Below, in pieces: positions 49,829-59,075 of a stretch of 64,000 bases of DNA; positions within the stretch are counted from its first letter, which is position 1, and each line of letters opens with the position of its first letter. The notes beneath the pieces were generated by a model. It was not told the DNA's origin. It worked only from the letters and a program-made list of their open reading frames with translations, and did not search any database. Origin of the DNA: UBA2357 sp002344625 (GTDB taxonomy: Bacteria > Pseudomonadota > Gammaproteobacteria > Burkholderiales > Rhodocyclaceae); NCBI GenBank assembly GCA_937995335.1, contig CALKIH010000049.1, positions 75,192 through 139,191 on the forward strand, read 5' to 3'. The position numbers were made by a program, and so were the translations under genes.

Positions 49829-50206
49829 ATGAAAAGCGAGAGCAAGACCTGTCGGGCCGGATCGGAGGTCGCCGACTTCCCCGGCGTCAAACCTGCCTGC
49901 GCGTGGCGGATGCGGTTTGTCGCGGTCGCCGGACTGGTCATGGCCGGTGCGGCGATGTTCCCTGCACCGGCGTTGGCCGAAGCGGCCAATCCAGGGGTGG
50001 CTGAGATCGTGGGGAATAAACGGCCGAAAGCCGAACGCCATATGGAGTTGCGCAAGGTACTGAGCGCACCCCAGGAGGTCGGCACGGAGCGCGATGGCCG
50101 GCGCAAACTGTCGGCCGAGGAACGCAATGCCTTGCGCGAGTCGATGCGGGGCGTCTACGACGGCCGCGAGCCGCGCGAGGAAAGAGGCTTCAAGCCGCGC
50201 CCCTGA
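49829..50206 (+). CDS. Small secreted protein of unknown function
   Basis: From the ATG at 49829 the product has 125 residues. A hydrophobic stretch (MRFVAVAGLVMAGAAMFPAPALAEA) looks like a signal peptide whose real start could be the internal ATG at 49910. The mature part is hydrophilic, Arg/Glu-rich and probably helical (RRKLSAEERNALRESMRGVYDG), a pattern seen in small periplasmic proteins. Codons between 49829 and 49910 are GC3-rich and support the earlier start. No recognised domain. Confidence 0.6.
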   Translation: MKSESKTCRAGSEVADFPGVKPACAWRMRFVAVAGLVMAGAAMFPAPALAEAANPGVAEIVGNKRPKAERHMELRKVLSAPQEVGTERDGRRKLSAEERNALRESMRGVYDGREPREERGFKPRP

Positions 50207-50283
50207 GGCGCTGTCCACCACCGGGCCCATTGGCCGTTTCGGTGCCGCGGCGTGCCGGATCGCGATTCACGGCCTGAAGCGTT

Positions 50284-50289
50284 TAGAAT
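50284..50289 (+). promoter_or_regulatory. -10 element close to the tsaB start
   Basis: TAGAAT 9 bp before the tsaB ATG, predicting a transcript starting within about three bases of the ATG; no Shine-Dalgarno is present. Confidence 0.45.
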
Positions 50290-50298
50290 CTCGGCCTT

Positions 50299-50985
50299 AT
50301 GAAGATTCTAGCCATCGAAACCTCGTGCGAGCATGCCAGCGTGGCCCTGTCCTTGGACGACGGGTTGCGCGAGCGCGTGCTCGAGGGACATGCCAACCAT
50401 TCCGAACATCTGCTTGCAAGCGTCACTGCGCTGTTGCGGGAGGCCGACCTTCCGCTCGGGGCGCTCGACGGGATCGCCTTCGGCGCGGGGCCTGGCGCAT
50501 TCACCGGCCTGCGTCTCGCGTGCGGTGTCGCACAAGGACTCGCGATGGGCGCCGGACTCGGCGTAGCGGCGATCTCCAGCCTGGCCGCGCTGGCAGTTCA
50601 GGAAGAACAAGCGGACAAAGTGTTCGTCATTACCGATGCGCGCATGGGGGAGGTCTATTCGGCGGCCTATCGCGTGAACCGCGGATCCGCCGTCGAGATG
50701 TCTGCGCCGGCATGCTCGCCTCCCGGCCGCGTGCGCCTGCCCGATACAGGTGATTGGGTGCTGGCCGGCTCCGGCCTCGCCGTTTATGAAGACGATTTGC
50801 GTGGGGTGCTCCCGGCCGCCCGGGTGACTGGCTGGCATCCTGGACGCCATGCGCGCGCAGCCGACGTTGCACGGTTGGCGCGGGCGGCGGTGTTTGTCTT
50901 GCCCGAACAGGCCGGTCCGCTCTACGTGCGCAACAAGGTCGCTCTGACCACCGACGAGCGTCGCGCTCGAGGCGGGCGGGCGTGA
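50299..50985 (+). CDS. tsaB: tRNA threonylcarbamoyladenosine biosynthesis protein TsaB
   Basis: A 228-residue ASKHA-fold protein, partner of TsaD in forming t6A37 in ANN-decoding tRNAs. MKILAIETSCEHASVAL opens the fold, then NHSEHLLASVTALL, FGAGPGAFTGLRLACGVAQGLA and VITDARMGEVYSAAYR, the family signature. The C-terminal segment PLYVRNKVALT is also typical. rimI follows with a GTGA overlap, so the t6A and ribosomal-protein acetylation genes are coupled. Confidence 0.96.
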   Translation: MKILAIETSCEHASVALSLDDGLRERVLEGHANHSEHLLASVTALLREADLPLGALDGIAFGAGPGAFTGLRLACGVAQGLAMGAGLGVAAISSLAALAVQEEQADKVFVITDARMGEVYSAAYRVNRGSAVEMSAPACSPPGRVRLPDTGDWVLAGSGLAVYEDDLRGVLPAARVTGWHPGRHARAADVARLARAAVFVLPEQAGPLYVRNKVALTTDERRARGGRA

Positions 50986-51434
50986 GCGGAGGCCTTGCGA
51001 TCGAGCCGATGACCGAGGCGGACATCGACTGGATCGTCGCCGCCGAGGTTCAGTTGCACGCGTTTCCCTGGTCGCGCGGAAACTTCGCCGATTCGCTGCA
51101 GGCCGGCTATGCCTGTTGGACGATGCGGCGCGATGATCGACCGGTTGCGTATGCGGTATTGCTGTTCGTCCTCGACGAGGCGCATTTGCTGAATATCAGC
51201 GTGTGCGTCGATGCGCAGCGCCAGGGCATCGCAACCGTGCTGCTTCACCACCTGTTCGACCGGGCGCGCCTGTGCGGCGCTACCCAGATGTTCCTGGAGG
51301 TCCGGCCGTCCAACGCGGCGGCGCTGACGCTTTATCGGCGACAGGGATTTCAGGCGGTGGGCAGACGCAAGCGATACTACCCGGCGTGCAATGGTGGGCG
51401 CGAGGATGCAATCGTGATGAGGCGCGATCTATGA
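50982..51434 (+). CDS. rimI: Ribosomal protein S18-alanine N-acetyltransferase RimI
   Basis: A 150-residue GNAT acetyltransferase. The acetyl-CoA loop is VCVDAQRQGIATVLLHHLFDRA; LEVRPSNAAALTLYRRQGFQAVGRRKRYY is the RimI-typical C-terminal core. It acetylates the N-terminus of ribosomal protein S18 in well-studied species. Its GTG start overlaps the tsaB stop (GTGA), and its own stop overlaps the next start (ATGA). Confidence 0.94.
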   Translation: MSGGLAIEPMTEADIDWIVAAEVQLHAFPWSRGNFADSLQAGYACWTMRRDDRPVAYAVLLFVLDEAHLLNISVCVDAQRQGIATVLLHHLFDRARLCGATQMFLEVRPSNAAALTLYRRQGFQAVGRRKRYYPACNGGREDAIVMRRDL

Positions 51435-52264
51435 ACCCACGGCGCGAATCCATCCTGCGCGAGATGCGCCTCGGACCGACCTGGAAGATGCGCGGCCGGG
51501 CATCGGAAGAAGCCCTCGAGAACCAGAGCGCCGGGGCCGCGCCCAAACGTGCGGGCCAGCGGTTGGACCCGCTCCCGGCCGGCGATGTGAACCGGACGAC
51601 ACCGGGCGAGTCGCGATCTGTGCTCGCTACGAGCCCGCCGAACGCACCGGGTGCCGAGCCGGTCGCGGACGCTCGTCGAACGCGCATTGCGGGCCTGCCA
51701 TGGGATGCGCTCGAAAGCGAAATCCGCGCGTGCACCGCGTGCCGGTTGTGCGAGAGTCGCCAGCAGGCGGTGCCGGGAATCGGCGACCGGGGCGGCAACT
51801 GGATGATGGTGGGCGAGGGGCCGGGTGCGGAAGAGGATCGGCGCGGTGAGCCCTTTGTCGGGCCGGCGGGGCGATTGCTCGACGACATGCTCGCCGCGAT
51901 CGGGCTGAGCCGCTCGCAAGGCGTGTATATCGCCAATGCGGTCAAATGCCGTCCGCCGCTCAACCGCACGCCACAGGCCGACGAGATCGCCGCCTGCCTG
52001 CCCTATCTGGAACGGCAGATCGCACTGGTCAAGCCGAAGTTGCTGGTCGCACTGGGCAGGCCGGCGGCGCAAAGCCTGCTCGGCGAGGAAATCCGGATCA
52101 ACGCCTCGCGCGGGCGCTTGTTCAGACATGCCGACATTCCGGTCGTGGTCACCTACCATCCGGCCTACCTGCTTCGCAATCAGACCGACAAGGGGCGTGC
52201 CTGGGAAGACCTGTGCTTCGCCCGGGCAAGCATGGCGGCGCTCGCTACGCCCGCCGCGGATTGA
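51431..52264 (+). CDS. Family 4 uracil-DNA glycosylase (Fe-S)
   Basis: A 277-residue enzyme. The first 90 residues or so are a Pro/Ala/Arg-rich, probably disordered extension. The domain then has CTACRLCESRQQAVPG (two Fe-S Cys), motif GEGPGAEEDRRGEPFVGPAG, NAVKCRPPLNRTP (further Cys) and TYHPAYLLR. These identify the thermostable-type, Fe-S containing family 4 that removes uracil from DNA. The ATG overlaps the rimI stop. Confidence 0.93.
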   Translation: MNPRRESILREMRLGPTWKMRGRASEEALENQSAGAAPKRAGQRLDPLPAGDVNRTTPGESRSVLATSPPNAPGAEPVADARRTRIAGLPWDALESEIRACTACRLCESRQQAVPGIGDRGGNWMMVGEGPGAEEDRRGEPFVGPAGRLLDDMLAAIGLSRSQGVYIANAVKCRPPLNRTPQADEIAACLPYLERQIALVKPKLLVALGRPAAQSLLGEEIRINASRGRLFRHADIPVVVTYHPAYLLRNQTDKGRAWEDLCFARASMAALATPAAD

Positions 52265-52288
52265 GGCCCGGCCCGACGCGTGCACGCT

Positions 52289-53539
52289 TCAGTGTCGTGT
52301 GTCGTCGAGCAGTGCCACCGAATCGAACTCGCGCTGATTGGCCGCATGTCGGCGCTTGATCATGAACATCGTGCCGGCCACGAACAGGCCGAACATCACG
52401 ATCACGACCTTGATCGACAAGCCGATCATGATCAGCAAGGCGTAGAGCCCGGTCATCACCAGAATCGACAGGTTTTCATTGAAGTTCTGCACGGCGATCG
52501 AGTGCCCCGCGCCCATCAGGATGTGACCGCGATGCTGCAGCAGCGCGTTCATGGGCACCACGAAGAACCCGGCCAACCCGCCGACCAGAATCATCATGAT
52601 CATCGCGAGCGGTACCGTGGTGACGAAGATGATCAGCGTCACGACCATACCCATCGCGATCCCGAGCGGAATCACGCCGACGGCGCCGCGAAGGCGCACG
52701 AATCGCGCGGCCAGCACCGACCCGATCGCCACCCCGATCGCCACCACGCCCTGCAACATCGAAGCCTGCGAAAGATCGAAACCCAGGTTGTGCTCCGCCC
52801 ATTTGATCACGATGAACTGCAGGGTCGCCCCGGCTCCCCAGAACAGCGTTGTCACCGACAGCGAAATCTGGCCCAGCTTGTCGCGCCACAGCAGCTTCAG
52901 ACAGTGGTTGAAATCGTGAAAAAGATAGAACGGATTGCGCTTGAGCGGCTTGTGATCGACGCCGGTATTGGGCACATAGAGGTTGAATATCGCCGCGATC
53001 ACGTAGAGCAGGCCGATCAGGGCGATGATCGCCGAGATGCTGCTCGGGAAGACCGGTGCCGCGACATCGGCCAGCCAGGCGGCGGAATGCGGATGGATCA
53101 GCACGCCCCCGATCACGGTACCCAGGATGATGGCGCCGACGGTCAGGCCCTCGATCCAGCCGTTTGCGACCACCAGCAGCCGATGCGGCAGATATTCCGT
53201 AAGAATGCCGTACTTTGCCGGTGAGTAAGCCGCCGCCCCGAGCCCGATCACCGCGTATGCGAACAGCGGATGAGCGCCCATGAACAGCAACAGGCACCCG
53301 CCGATCTTCACCGTGTTGCTGATGAGCATGACGCGCCATTTGGGCATCGAATCGGCGAAAGCGCCCACGAACGCGGCGAGCAGTACGTAGGACAGGGTGA
53401 AGAACAGCTTCAGTAGCGGCTCGTACTCGGCCGGCGCGGCCATGTCACGCAGAATCGATATGGCGACGATCAACAACGCGTTGTCCGCAAGCGCAGAGAA
53501 GAACTGCGCTGCCATGATGATGTAGAAGCCGAGCGGCAT
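52289..53539 (-). CDS. lplT: Lysophospholipid transporter LplT
   Basis: A 416-residue major-facilitator protein with about 12 helices. It opens MPLGFYIIMAAQFFSALADNALLIV and has YSPAKYGILTEYLPHRLLVVANGWIEG, the LplT-specific segment. It flips lysophospholipid across the inner membrane for re-acylation. No acyltransferase partner (Aas) lies next to it. It converges on the UDG gene with a 24-bp gap and is divergent from the LysR gene. Confidence 0.94.
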   Translation of the reverse strand: MPLGFYIIMAAQFFSALADNALLIVAISILRDMAAPAEYEPLLKLFFTLSYVLLAAFVGAFADSMPKWRVMLISNTVKIGGCLLLFMGAHPLFAYAVIGLGAAAYSPAKYGILTEYLPHRLLVVANGWIEGLTVGAIILGTVIGGVLIHPHSAAWLADVAAPVFPSSISAIIALIGLLYVIAAIFNLYVPNTGVDHKPLKRNPFYLFHDFNHCLKLLWRDKLGQISLSVTTLFWGAGATLQFIVIKWAEHNLGFDLSQASMLQGVVAIGVAIGSVLAARFVRLRGAVGVIPLGIAMGMVVTLIIFVTTVPLAMIMMILVGGLAGFFVVPMNALLQHRGHILMGAGHSIAVQNFNENLSILVMTGLYALLIMIGLSIKVVIVMFGLFVAGTMFMIKRRHAANQREFDSVALLDDTRH

Positions 53540-53726
53540 CGAAGGGGCGCCGTCACAGGAAAAGGTAAAGCGCGGTTTATATCACGAAGCGCCGTGGAGC
53601 ACCGTGTTCTTGTGCGCCGACGCCACTCGCAGTTCCATCCGGACGCCGCTGGACGGCGCCCAAGCCCGTCGCCGTCCTGATTTGCGCACATCGCGCCTAC
53701 ACGGTCGACCGCAAGGTACGCAAGGT

Positions 53727-53743
53727 GTGGTTTAATGAACCAC
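53727..53743. promoter_or_regulatory. Inverted repeat at the LysR-type gene start
   Basis: GTGGTT-TAATG-AACCAC is a perfect 6-bp inverted repeat with a 5-base spacer, in the 228-bp region between lplT and the LysR gene. Autoregulator sites of LysR proteins have this size and place. Confidence 0.45.
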
Positions 53744-53767
53744 GATAAACCAACCTTATTGACTGTC

Positions 53768-54688
53768 GTGGCCGATCGCAGACTTCAGGTTTTCAACGCC
53801 GTTGCCAAGCACGGTTCGTTTACCCGTGCAGCCGAGCATCTTTTCATGACTCAGCCGGCGGTCACCTTCCAGATCAAGCAGCTTGAAGAGCATTTCAACA
53901 CCCGGCTGCTCGAACGCGGGCATGGCAAGGTCACGCTCACGCCCGCTGGCGAGATCGTCATGGCGTACGCCGAACGTATTCTCGACATGTCCGACGAACT
54001 CGAGTCGCGTGTCGCGGAACTGACCGACGAACTCGCCGGCGTGCTCAGCATCGGCACGAGCACGACGATTGCCGCCTACTGGCTGCCGCGCCTCCTCGAA
54101 GGCTTCAAGCGACGCTATCCGCGGGTGATTCCCCGGGTGGTCGTGGGCAACTCCGAACTCACCGAAAGCCGGGTGGCCGCGCGTGATCTCGATCTGGGCC
54201 TGATCGAAATCGTGTCGGACGACCCCGCGATCGAACGCCGTTGCGCCGCCCGCGACGAATTGCTGGTGATCTGCAGACCCGGTCATCCTCTCTCGCAGCA
54301 ACCGGTGCTGACGGCCCAGGATCTGTTGGCCCATCCTTTCATCACCCGTGATTCGGGAAATGCGATTCGTGACCTTGCCGAGCAGTTCTTTTCCGCTGCC
54401 GGCATCGCCCCGGAAAGCCTCACCATTTGTGCCGAGCTCGGCAGCCTCGCGACCGTCAAGCATCTCGCCGCCGAAGGGCTCGGTTTCGCGATCGCATCGA
54501 ATGCCGCGATCAAGCGCGATGTGCGCGAGGGCCGCCTGGTCGCGATAACGCTCGAGCCCCGGCTCTACACGCCGCTTGAAGTCATCATTCCCAAGGACAA
54601 GTTCCGCTCCCGGCTCATCACCACCTTTGCCGATTTCGCGAGCGTCGAGTTGCAGCAGATGGCGGCGGAGTTTTCGCCGGCGCTCTGA
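53768..54688 (+). CDS. LysR-family transcriptional regulator
   Basis: From a GTG at 53768 the product has 306 residues. It begins with a winged helix-turn-helix (about 3-60: RLQVFNAVAKHGSFTRAAEHLFMTQPAVTFQ with the usual spacing), followed by the two-lobed ligand domain. The family-standard N-terminus and GC3 favour this start; an ATG at 53735 adds 11 residues with AT-richer codons and overlaps the inverted repeat. The regulon is unknown. Its stop overlaps the radA ATG (TGATG). Confidence 0.9.
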   Translation: MADRRLQVFNAVAKHGSFTRAAEHLFMTQPAVTFQIKQLEEHFNTRLLERGHGKVTLTPAGEIVMAYAERILDMSDELESRVAELTDELAGVLSIGTSTTIAAYWLPRLLEGFKRRYPRVIPRVVVGNSELTESRVAARDLDLGLIEIVSDDPAIERRCAARDELLVICRPGHPLSQQPVLTAQDLLAHPFITRDSGNAIRDLAEQFFSAAGIAPESLTICAELGSLATVKHLAAEGLGFAIASNAAIKRDVREGRLVAITLEPRLYTPLEVIIPKDKFRSRLITTFADFASVELQQMAAEFSPAL

Positions 54689-56061
54689 TGGCAAAGCTCA
54701 AATCGGTGTTTACCTGCTCGGACTGCGGCGGGCAGGCGCCGCGCTGGCAGGGGCAATGTCCGCACTGCAAGGCGTGGAATACGCTCGTCGAAACGCCGGT
54801 CGCGCAGGGGAGCGCGACGAGTAGCCGGTTTGCGGCACTCGCGGGCACCGCGGGGGTACTACAGCCGCTTGCGAAGCTCGAGGCCCGCGACGAGACGCGG
54901 ATTTCGACCGGTGTCGATGAGTTCGACCGCGTGCTGGGTGGCGGCCTGGTGGCAGGCGGCGTGGTGTTGATCGGTGGCGATCCGGGGATCGGCAAGTCAA
55001 CCTTGTTGTTGCAGGCGCTGGCGGCCATGGCGCGGCATGCGCAGTCGATCTATGTGAGCGGGGAAGAGTCGGGCGAACAGATCGCACTGCGTGCGCGGCG
55101 TCTTCAACTCGATCCGTCGTCGTTGCTCGTGCTTACCGAGATCAATCTCGAACGCATTCTCGGCGTGCTCGAACAGTCGCGGCCGCGTATCGCGGTGATC
55201 GACTCCATCCAGACGATTTATTCCGAAACACTGCAGTCCGCGCCCGGATCGGTCGCCCAGGTCCGTGAATGCGCGGCCCGGCTCACCCGCTTCGCGAAGC
55301 AGAGCGGGGTCGGCCTGATCATGGTCGGCCACGTGACGAAGGACGGCGCGCTCGCCGGCCCGCGCGTGCTGGAGCACATCGTCGACACCGTGTTGTACTT
55401 CGAGGGCGAGACCCATTCGAGCTTTCGGCTGGTACGCGCGATCAAGAACCGCTTCGGCGCCGTCAATGAACTCGGCGTGTTCGCGATGACCGAGCGTGGC
55501 CTGCGCGGTGTGAGCAACCCCTCGGCAATCTTCCTTTCACAGCACGATCAACAGGTTCCGGGCAGTTGCGTGCTGGTGACCCAGGAAGGGACCCGGCCGC
55601 TGCTGGTCGAGATCCAGGCCCTGGTCGATGCCGCGCACAGCCCCAACCCGCGGCGGCTGACCGTCGGCCTGGATCAGAACCGGCTCGCCATGTTGCTCGC
55701 GGTCCTGCATCGGCATGCCGGCATCGCGTGTTTCGATCAAGACGTGTTCGTCAACGCGGTGGGGGGCGTGAAGATCGGCGAACCGGCGGCCGACCTTGCC
55801 GTGTCCCTGGCCATCGTATCGTCGCTCAGGAGCCGCCCCTTGCCACGGACCCTGGCAGTCTTTGGCGAAATCGGCCTGGCTGGCGAGATCCGCCCCGCGC
55901 CGCGCGGCCAGGAACGCTTGCGCGAAGCGGCCAAACTCGGCTTCACCGTTGCGATCATTCCGCAGGCCAACGCCCCCAAGCAGGCGATTCCCGGCATCCG
56001 GGTGATTGCGGTGAATCGGGTCGATGAGGCGATCGAGAAGGCACGCGAGCTTGATTGCTGA
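54688..56061 (+). CDS. radA: DNA repair protein RadA
   Basis: A 457-residue RecA-related ATPase that branch-migrates recombination intermediates. The N-terminal zinc finger (CSDCGGQAPRWQGQCPHC) is intact, then Walker A GGDPGIGKSTL, the RadA-specific KNRFGAVNELG, and a Lon-protease-like C-terminal domain (about 290-450). Length and motifs match the family. The ATG overlaps the LysR stop, so the two may be co-transcribed. Confidence 0.96.
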   Translation: MAKLKSVFTCSDCGGQAPRWQGQCPHCKAWNTLVETPVAQGSATSSRFAALAGTAGVLQPLAKLEARDETRISTGVDEFDRVLGGGLVAGGVVLIGGDPGIGKSTLLLQALAAMARHAQSIYVSGEESGEQIALRARRLQLDPSSLLVLTEINLERILGVLEQSRPRIAVIDSIQTIYSETLQSAPGSVAQVRECAARLTRFAKQSGVGLIMVGHVTKDGALAGPRVLEHIVDTVLYFEGETHSSFRLVRAIKNRFGAVNELGVFAMTERGLRGVSNPSAIFLSQHDQQVPGSCVLVTQEGTRPLLVEIQALVDAAHSPNPRRLTVGLDQNRLAMLLAVLHRHAGIACFDQDVFVNAVGGVKIGEPAADLAVSLAIVSSLRSRPLPRTLAVFGEIGLAGEIRPAPRGQERLREAAKLGFTVAIIPQANAPKQAIPGIRVIAVNRVDEAIEKARELDC

Positions 56062-56079
56062 GGTCGGGGCACAAAGACG

Positions 56080-57933
56080 CTAATGCGCGTAGCGCAGCAG
56101 CGGCGGGACCGGACAATCGAGGGCCTTGGCGACCGCGCGCAGGAGTTCCGCCTCGCCCACCGTCACCTGCCCATCGTGCAACACCACGCTGGCACAGGCT
56201 TCGATGAGCTTCTTGCGGAAAGCCGGCTTGCAGGCGGCGAGATGGCCGAGGATGCGGTCGAGCGCGGGCGCGCCGAGCTTGGCGGTGGACGGCATCTCCC
56301 AGGGCGGGTCGAGCGGTGCGACGAGCGTGGCGGCGGTGAAGGCCGCGCGGGCCTCGTCCGGGTTGGCGTGGCCGGCGTGCGCGAGCAGCGCGAGCAAGGC
56401 GGCGGTGTCGCTCTTCAACGACGACAGCGACACCCGCGACGGGCGCGCCGCGCCGCCGTCGGCCAGACCATCATGCAGCAGGCGGCGCAGGACGTACTCG
56501 AACAGCCGGGTTCGGCCATCGCTTTCGATCAGAGCATCGACCGTGGCCAGGATCTGCGCGCGCGCCGGTGCCGACAGTTCGTTGACGGCCGGCAGCGCAA
56601 GATCGAGGACCGGCAGGCGATAGCGCGGACCGGCCTGCCGCAGCCATTGGGCGTGGGTGTGGGTTTCGTCGCGGGCGCGGCGGCAGAACTCGGCCTCGAT
56701 GCGGTCGAGCTGGCGTGCCTGCCGGGGTTCGTCCTCGCTCAAAAGCAGCGCGAACAGCGCCGGCCCGGCGCCGCCGGGCTGATGGATCGCATGCAGGAGC
56801 GGTTCGGGTAGGCTGTCGATGAGGGTGTGGGTATGTGCGACATGGGCCGGGGCGAATTCGCCGACCGAGGCGGTGAAGCCGGACGCGGTGAGCGTGTCGA
56901 GGGTTGCGACCTCTGGCCCGACGCTCGTCGCCGGGGATGCTTCCCGCACGTTCCGGGCCGGGTCGAAATCCGCATCGATGCGCTTGAGACGGCTCTCGAT
57001 CGGCGGATGGGTCGCCAGCAGCGAGAGCATCTTCGCGCCCGAGCCGAAAAACATGTGGCTCGCCTCTTCGGCGCGCGGGTGCTCGATGGTCGAGCCGATG
57101 CCGGCGATTCTCTTGAGGGCGCCGGCGAGTCCGGTCGGGTTGCGGGTGAATTGAATCGCCGCTGCGTCGGCGAGGTACTCGCGCTGGCGTGACACCGCCG
57201 CTTTGATGAGCTTGCCGAACAAGACTCCGATCGAACCGATCGCGATCAACGCCAGCCCCAGCATGAGCAGCGGCGCGCCGCCCTTGTCCGAACCGCGGGC
57301 GCTGCGCAGCAGTACCCGCCCGGCCAGGGTGAGCAGCAGGATCCCGTGCAGCACTCCGATCAGGCGCAGGTTCATGCGCATGTCGCCGTTCAGGATGTGG
57401 CTGAACTCGTGCCCGATCACGCCTTGCAGCTCATCGCGTGACAGTTGCTCGAGCGCGCCGCGGGTAACCGCGACGATGCCTTCGGTGGGACGGGCGCCGG
57501 CCGCGAAGGCGTTGATGCCGCGCTCAGCGTCGAGCACATAGACCGGCGGCGCAGGCAGGCCGGCGGCGATCGCCATTTCGTCCACCACGTTGATCAGTCT
57601 GCGTTCGAGCGGGTCGCTGGTGGCCCGCGGCACGAGCCGGCCGCCCAGTGCGGTCGCGACCGCGGCGCCGCCGCCGCGTGCGAGGCTGAAGATCTTGAAC
57701 AGGGAGCCGAGCAGGATGAAGCCGCCGACCGCGAGCGCAGTGGTCGCGAGCAGCTCGGGATTCCACAGGTCCACCGCGGCGGCAGCGTCGGGGCTGCCGG
57801 TCGTACCCAGCCCGAAGAGGACGAGCACCGCAACATAGACCGATCCGATCACCCCGATCACCGCCAGCGCGAACCATGCGAACAGCTTGCGGCTGTTGCG
57901 GCGCGCGAGCTCCTGGGCGGCGAAAAAGTCCAT
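56080..57933 (-). CDS. HtpX-like M48 membrane zinc protease with C-terminal extension
   Basis: A 617-residue protein. Two N-terminal helices (about 17-45 and 66-85) precede the M48 domain with HEFSH (about 170) and the third ligand Glu in SRQREYLADAAAI, followed by more membrane helices. The C-terminal 250 residues or so are soluble, helical and Ala-rich (QVTVGEAELLRAVAKALDC), longer than HtpX, and could be a separate domain. The substrate is unknown. LemA, encoded 9 bp upstream, is a common genomic partner. Confidence 0.9.
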   Translation of the reverse strand: MDFFAAQELARRNSRKLFAWFALAVIGVIGSVYVAVLVLFGLGTTGSPDAAAAVDLWNPELLATTALAVGGFILLGSLFKIFSLARGGGAAVATALGGRLVPRATSDPLERRLINVVDEMAIAAGLPAPPVYVLDAERGINAFAAGARPTEGIVAVTRGALEQLSRDELQGVIGHEFSHILNGDMRMNLRLIGVLHGILLLTLAGRVLLRSARGSDKGGAPLLMLGLALIAIGSIGVLFGKLIKAAVSRQREYLADAAAIQFTRNPTGLAGALKRIAGIGSTIEHPRAEEASHMFFGSGAKMLSLLATHPPIESRLKRIDADFDPARNVREASPATSVGPEVATLDTLTASGFTASVGEFAPAHVAHTHTLIDSLPEPLLHAIHQPGGAGPALFALLLSEDEPRQARQLDRIEAEFCRRARDETHTHAQWLRQAGPRYRLPVLDLALPAVNELSAPARAQILATVDALIESDGRTRLFEYVLRRLLHDGLADGGAARPSRVSLSSLKSDTAALLALLAHAGHANPDEARAAFTAATLVAPLDPPWEMPSTAKLGAPALDRILGHLAACKPAFRKKLIEACASVVLHDGQVTVGEAELLRAVAKALDCPVPPLLRYAH

Positions 57934-57942
57934 CGCGGCGGA

Positions 57943-58530
57943 TCAGCCGAAATCGACCTTGACCACTTCGCGCGCGGCCACGTCGGCCATCGTCCATTGT
58001 TCGGCTTCCTTGAAGCCGAAATTGTTCGCGACGAGCGAATCGGGGAAGGATTCGCGCTTGATGTTGTAGACGGTGACCGCGTCGTTGTAGGCCTGGCGCG
58101 AGAACGCGATGCGGTTTTCAGTGCTGGTGAGCTCTTCCTGCACCTGCATCATGTTCTGGTTGGCCTTGAGGTCTGGATAGGCTTCGGCGAGCGCGAAGAA
58201 ACGCGTCAACATGCCGCCGAGCGCGGATTCGGCGCTCATCAATTCGCGCATCGCCGCCGGGTCGCCCGGATTGGCCTCGGCGCGCTGCGAGGCCGCCTGG
58301 GCCGAGTTGCGCGCGCGGATCACCGCATCGAGCGTTTCGCGCTCGTGCTTCATGTAGCCCTTAGCGGTCTCGACCAGGTTGGGAATCAGGTCGTAGCGGC
58401 GCTGCAACTGCACGTCGATCTGGGAGAACCCGTTCTTGACCCGGTTGCGCAAGGCCACCAGGCCGTTGTAGATCGCAATGATGTAGACGACCAGCGCAAC
58501 GATGACGCCGATCACGATCCAGGTTTCCAT
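57943..58530 (-). CDS. lemA: LemA-family protein
   Basis: A 195-residue protein with one N-terminal transmembrane helix (about 3-22) and a long helical domain: YNGLVALRNRVKNGFSQIDVQLQRRYDLIPNLVET, then ENRIAFSRQAYNDAVTVYN. All are family signatures. Function is unclear; it is often paired with M48 proteases as here (9-bp gap). The ATG follows GGAGGG at a good distance. Confidence 0.94.
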   Translation of the reverse strand: METWIVIGVIVALVVYIIAIYNGLVALRNRVKNGFSQIDVQLQRRYDLIPNLVETAKGYMKHERETLDAVIRARNSAQAASQRAEANPGDPAAMRELMSAESALGGMLTRFFALAEAYPDLKANQNMMQVQEELTSTENRIAFSRQAYNDAVTVYNIKRESFPDSLVANNFGFKEAEQWTMADVAAREVVKVDFG

Positions 58531-58639
58531 GCCTTATCCCTCCGGGGTTGAGTCGCTCGACCGCGATCCTAACCCGGAAGCGCCGGGCAGCGCGAGCACG
58601 CGGCACGCGAACGGCCGAAACGGCGCGGCAGGCGCGACC

Positions 58640-59065
58640 TCAGTCGGCGCGCCGGCGCACACAGTCGACGTAGGCCGCAGCGTCGAGGGGCGCCTGCTTG
58701 CGCTGGGCGTTGAAGACGGTTTCGCCGAGGCATTCCAGAACGTCGTGCAAGGCGTCGTGACGATTGCCGCGGCGCAGCTGGCAGCGCGCGAACGCCGTCC
58801 GCAGGCCGGGCGGCTGGTCGATCGAGAGTTGCTCCTCGATCGCGAGGTGCAGCGAGAGATGCAGGAAGGGGTTGATGCCGCCGTCGTCCGGCGCGAACTC
58901 GCGGCTGACGGCGTCGGCGTCTTCGAGCAGCGCGTGGTATTCGGGATGCAGCTCGATCAGGTCGGCGGCGATATGCTCGAGCGGTGTCAGCACTTCACCG
59001 CCACAGCGCTTGCGCCAGGTTTCGGTGAAGAACTGGCGTACCTGGTCGCGGGAGGGATTGAACAT
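58640..59065 (-). CDS. DUF1841-family protein
   Basis: A 141-residue cytosolic protein starting MFNPSRDQVRQFFTETWRKRC with INPFLHLSLHLAIEEQLSIDQPPG in the middle, the recognisable core of DUF1841. No known enzyme motif. Starts 10 bp after nth and is likely co-transcribed with it. A longer frame upstream overlaps nth and is rejected. Confidence 0.85.
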   Translation of the reverse strand: MFNPSRDQVRQFFTETWRKRCGGEVLTPLEHIAADLIELHPEYHALLEDADAVSREFAPDDGGINPFLHLSLHLAIEEQLSIDQPPGLRTAFARCQLRRGNRHDALHDVLECLGETVFNAQRKQAPLDAAAYVDCVRRRAD

Positions 59066-59075
59066 GGGGTCGGTC

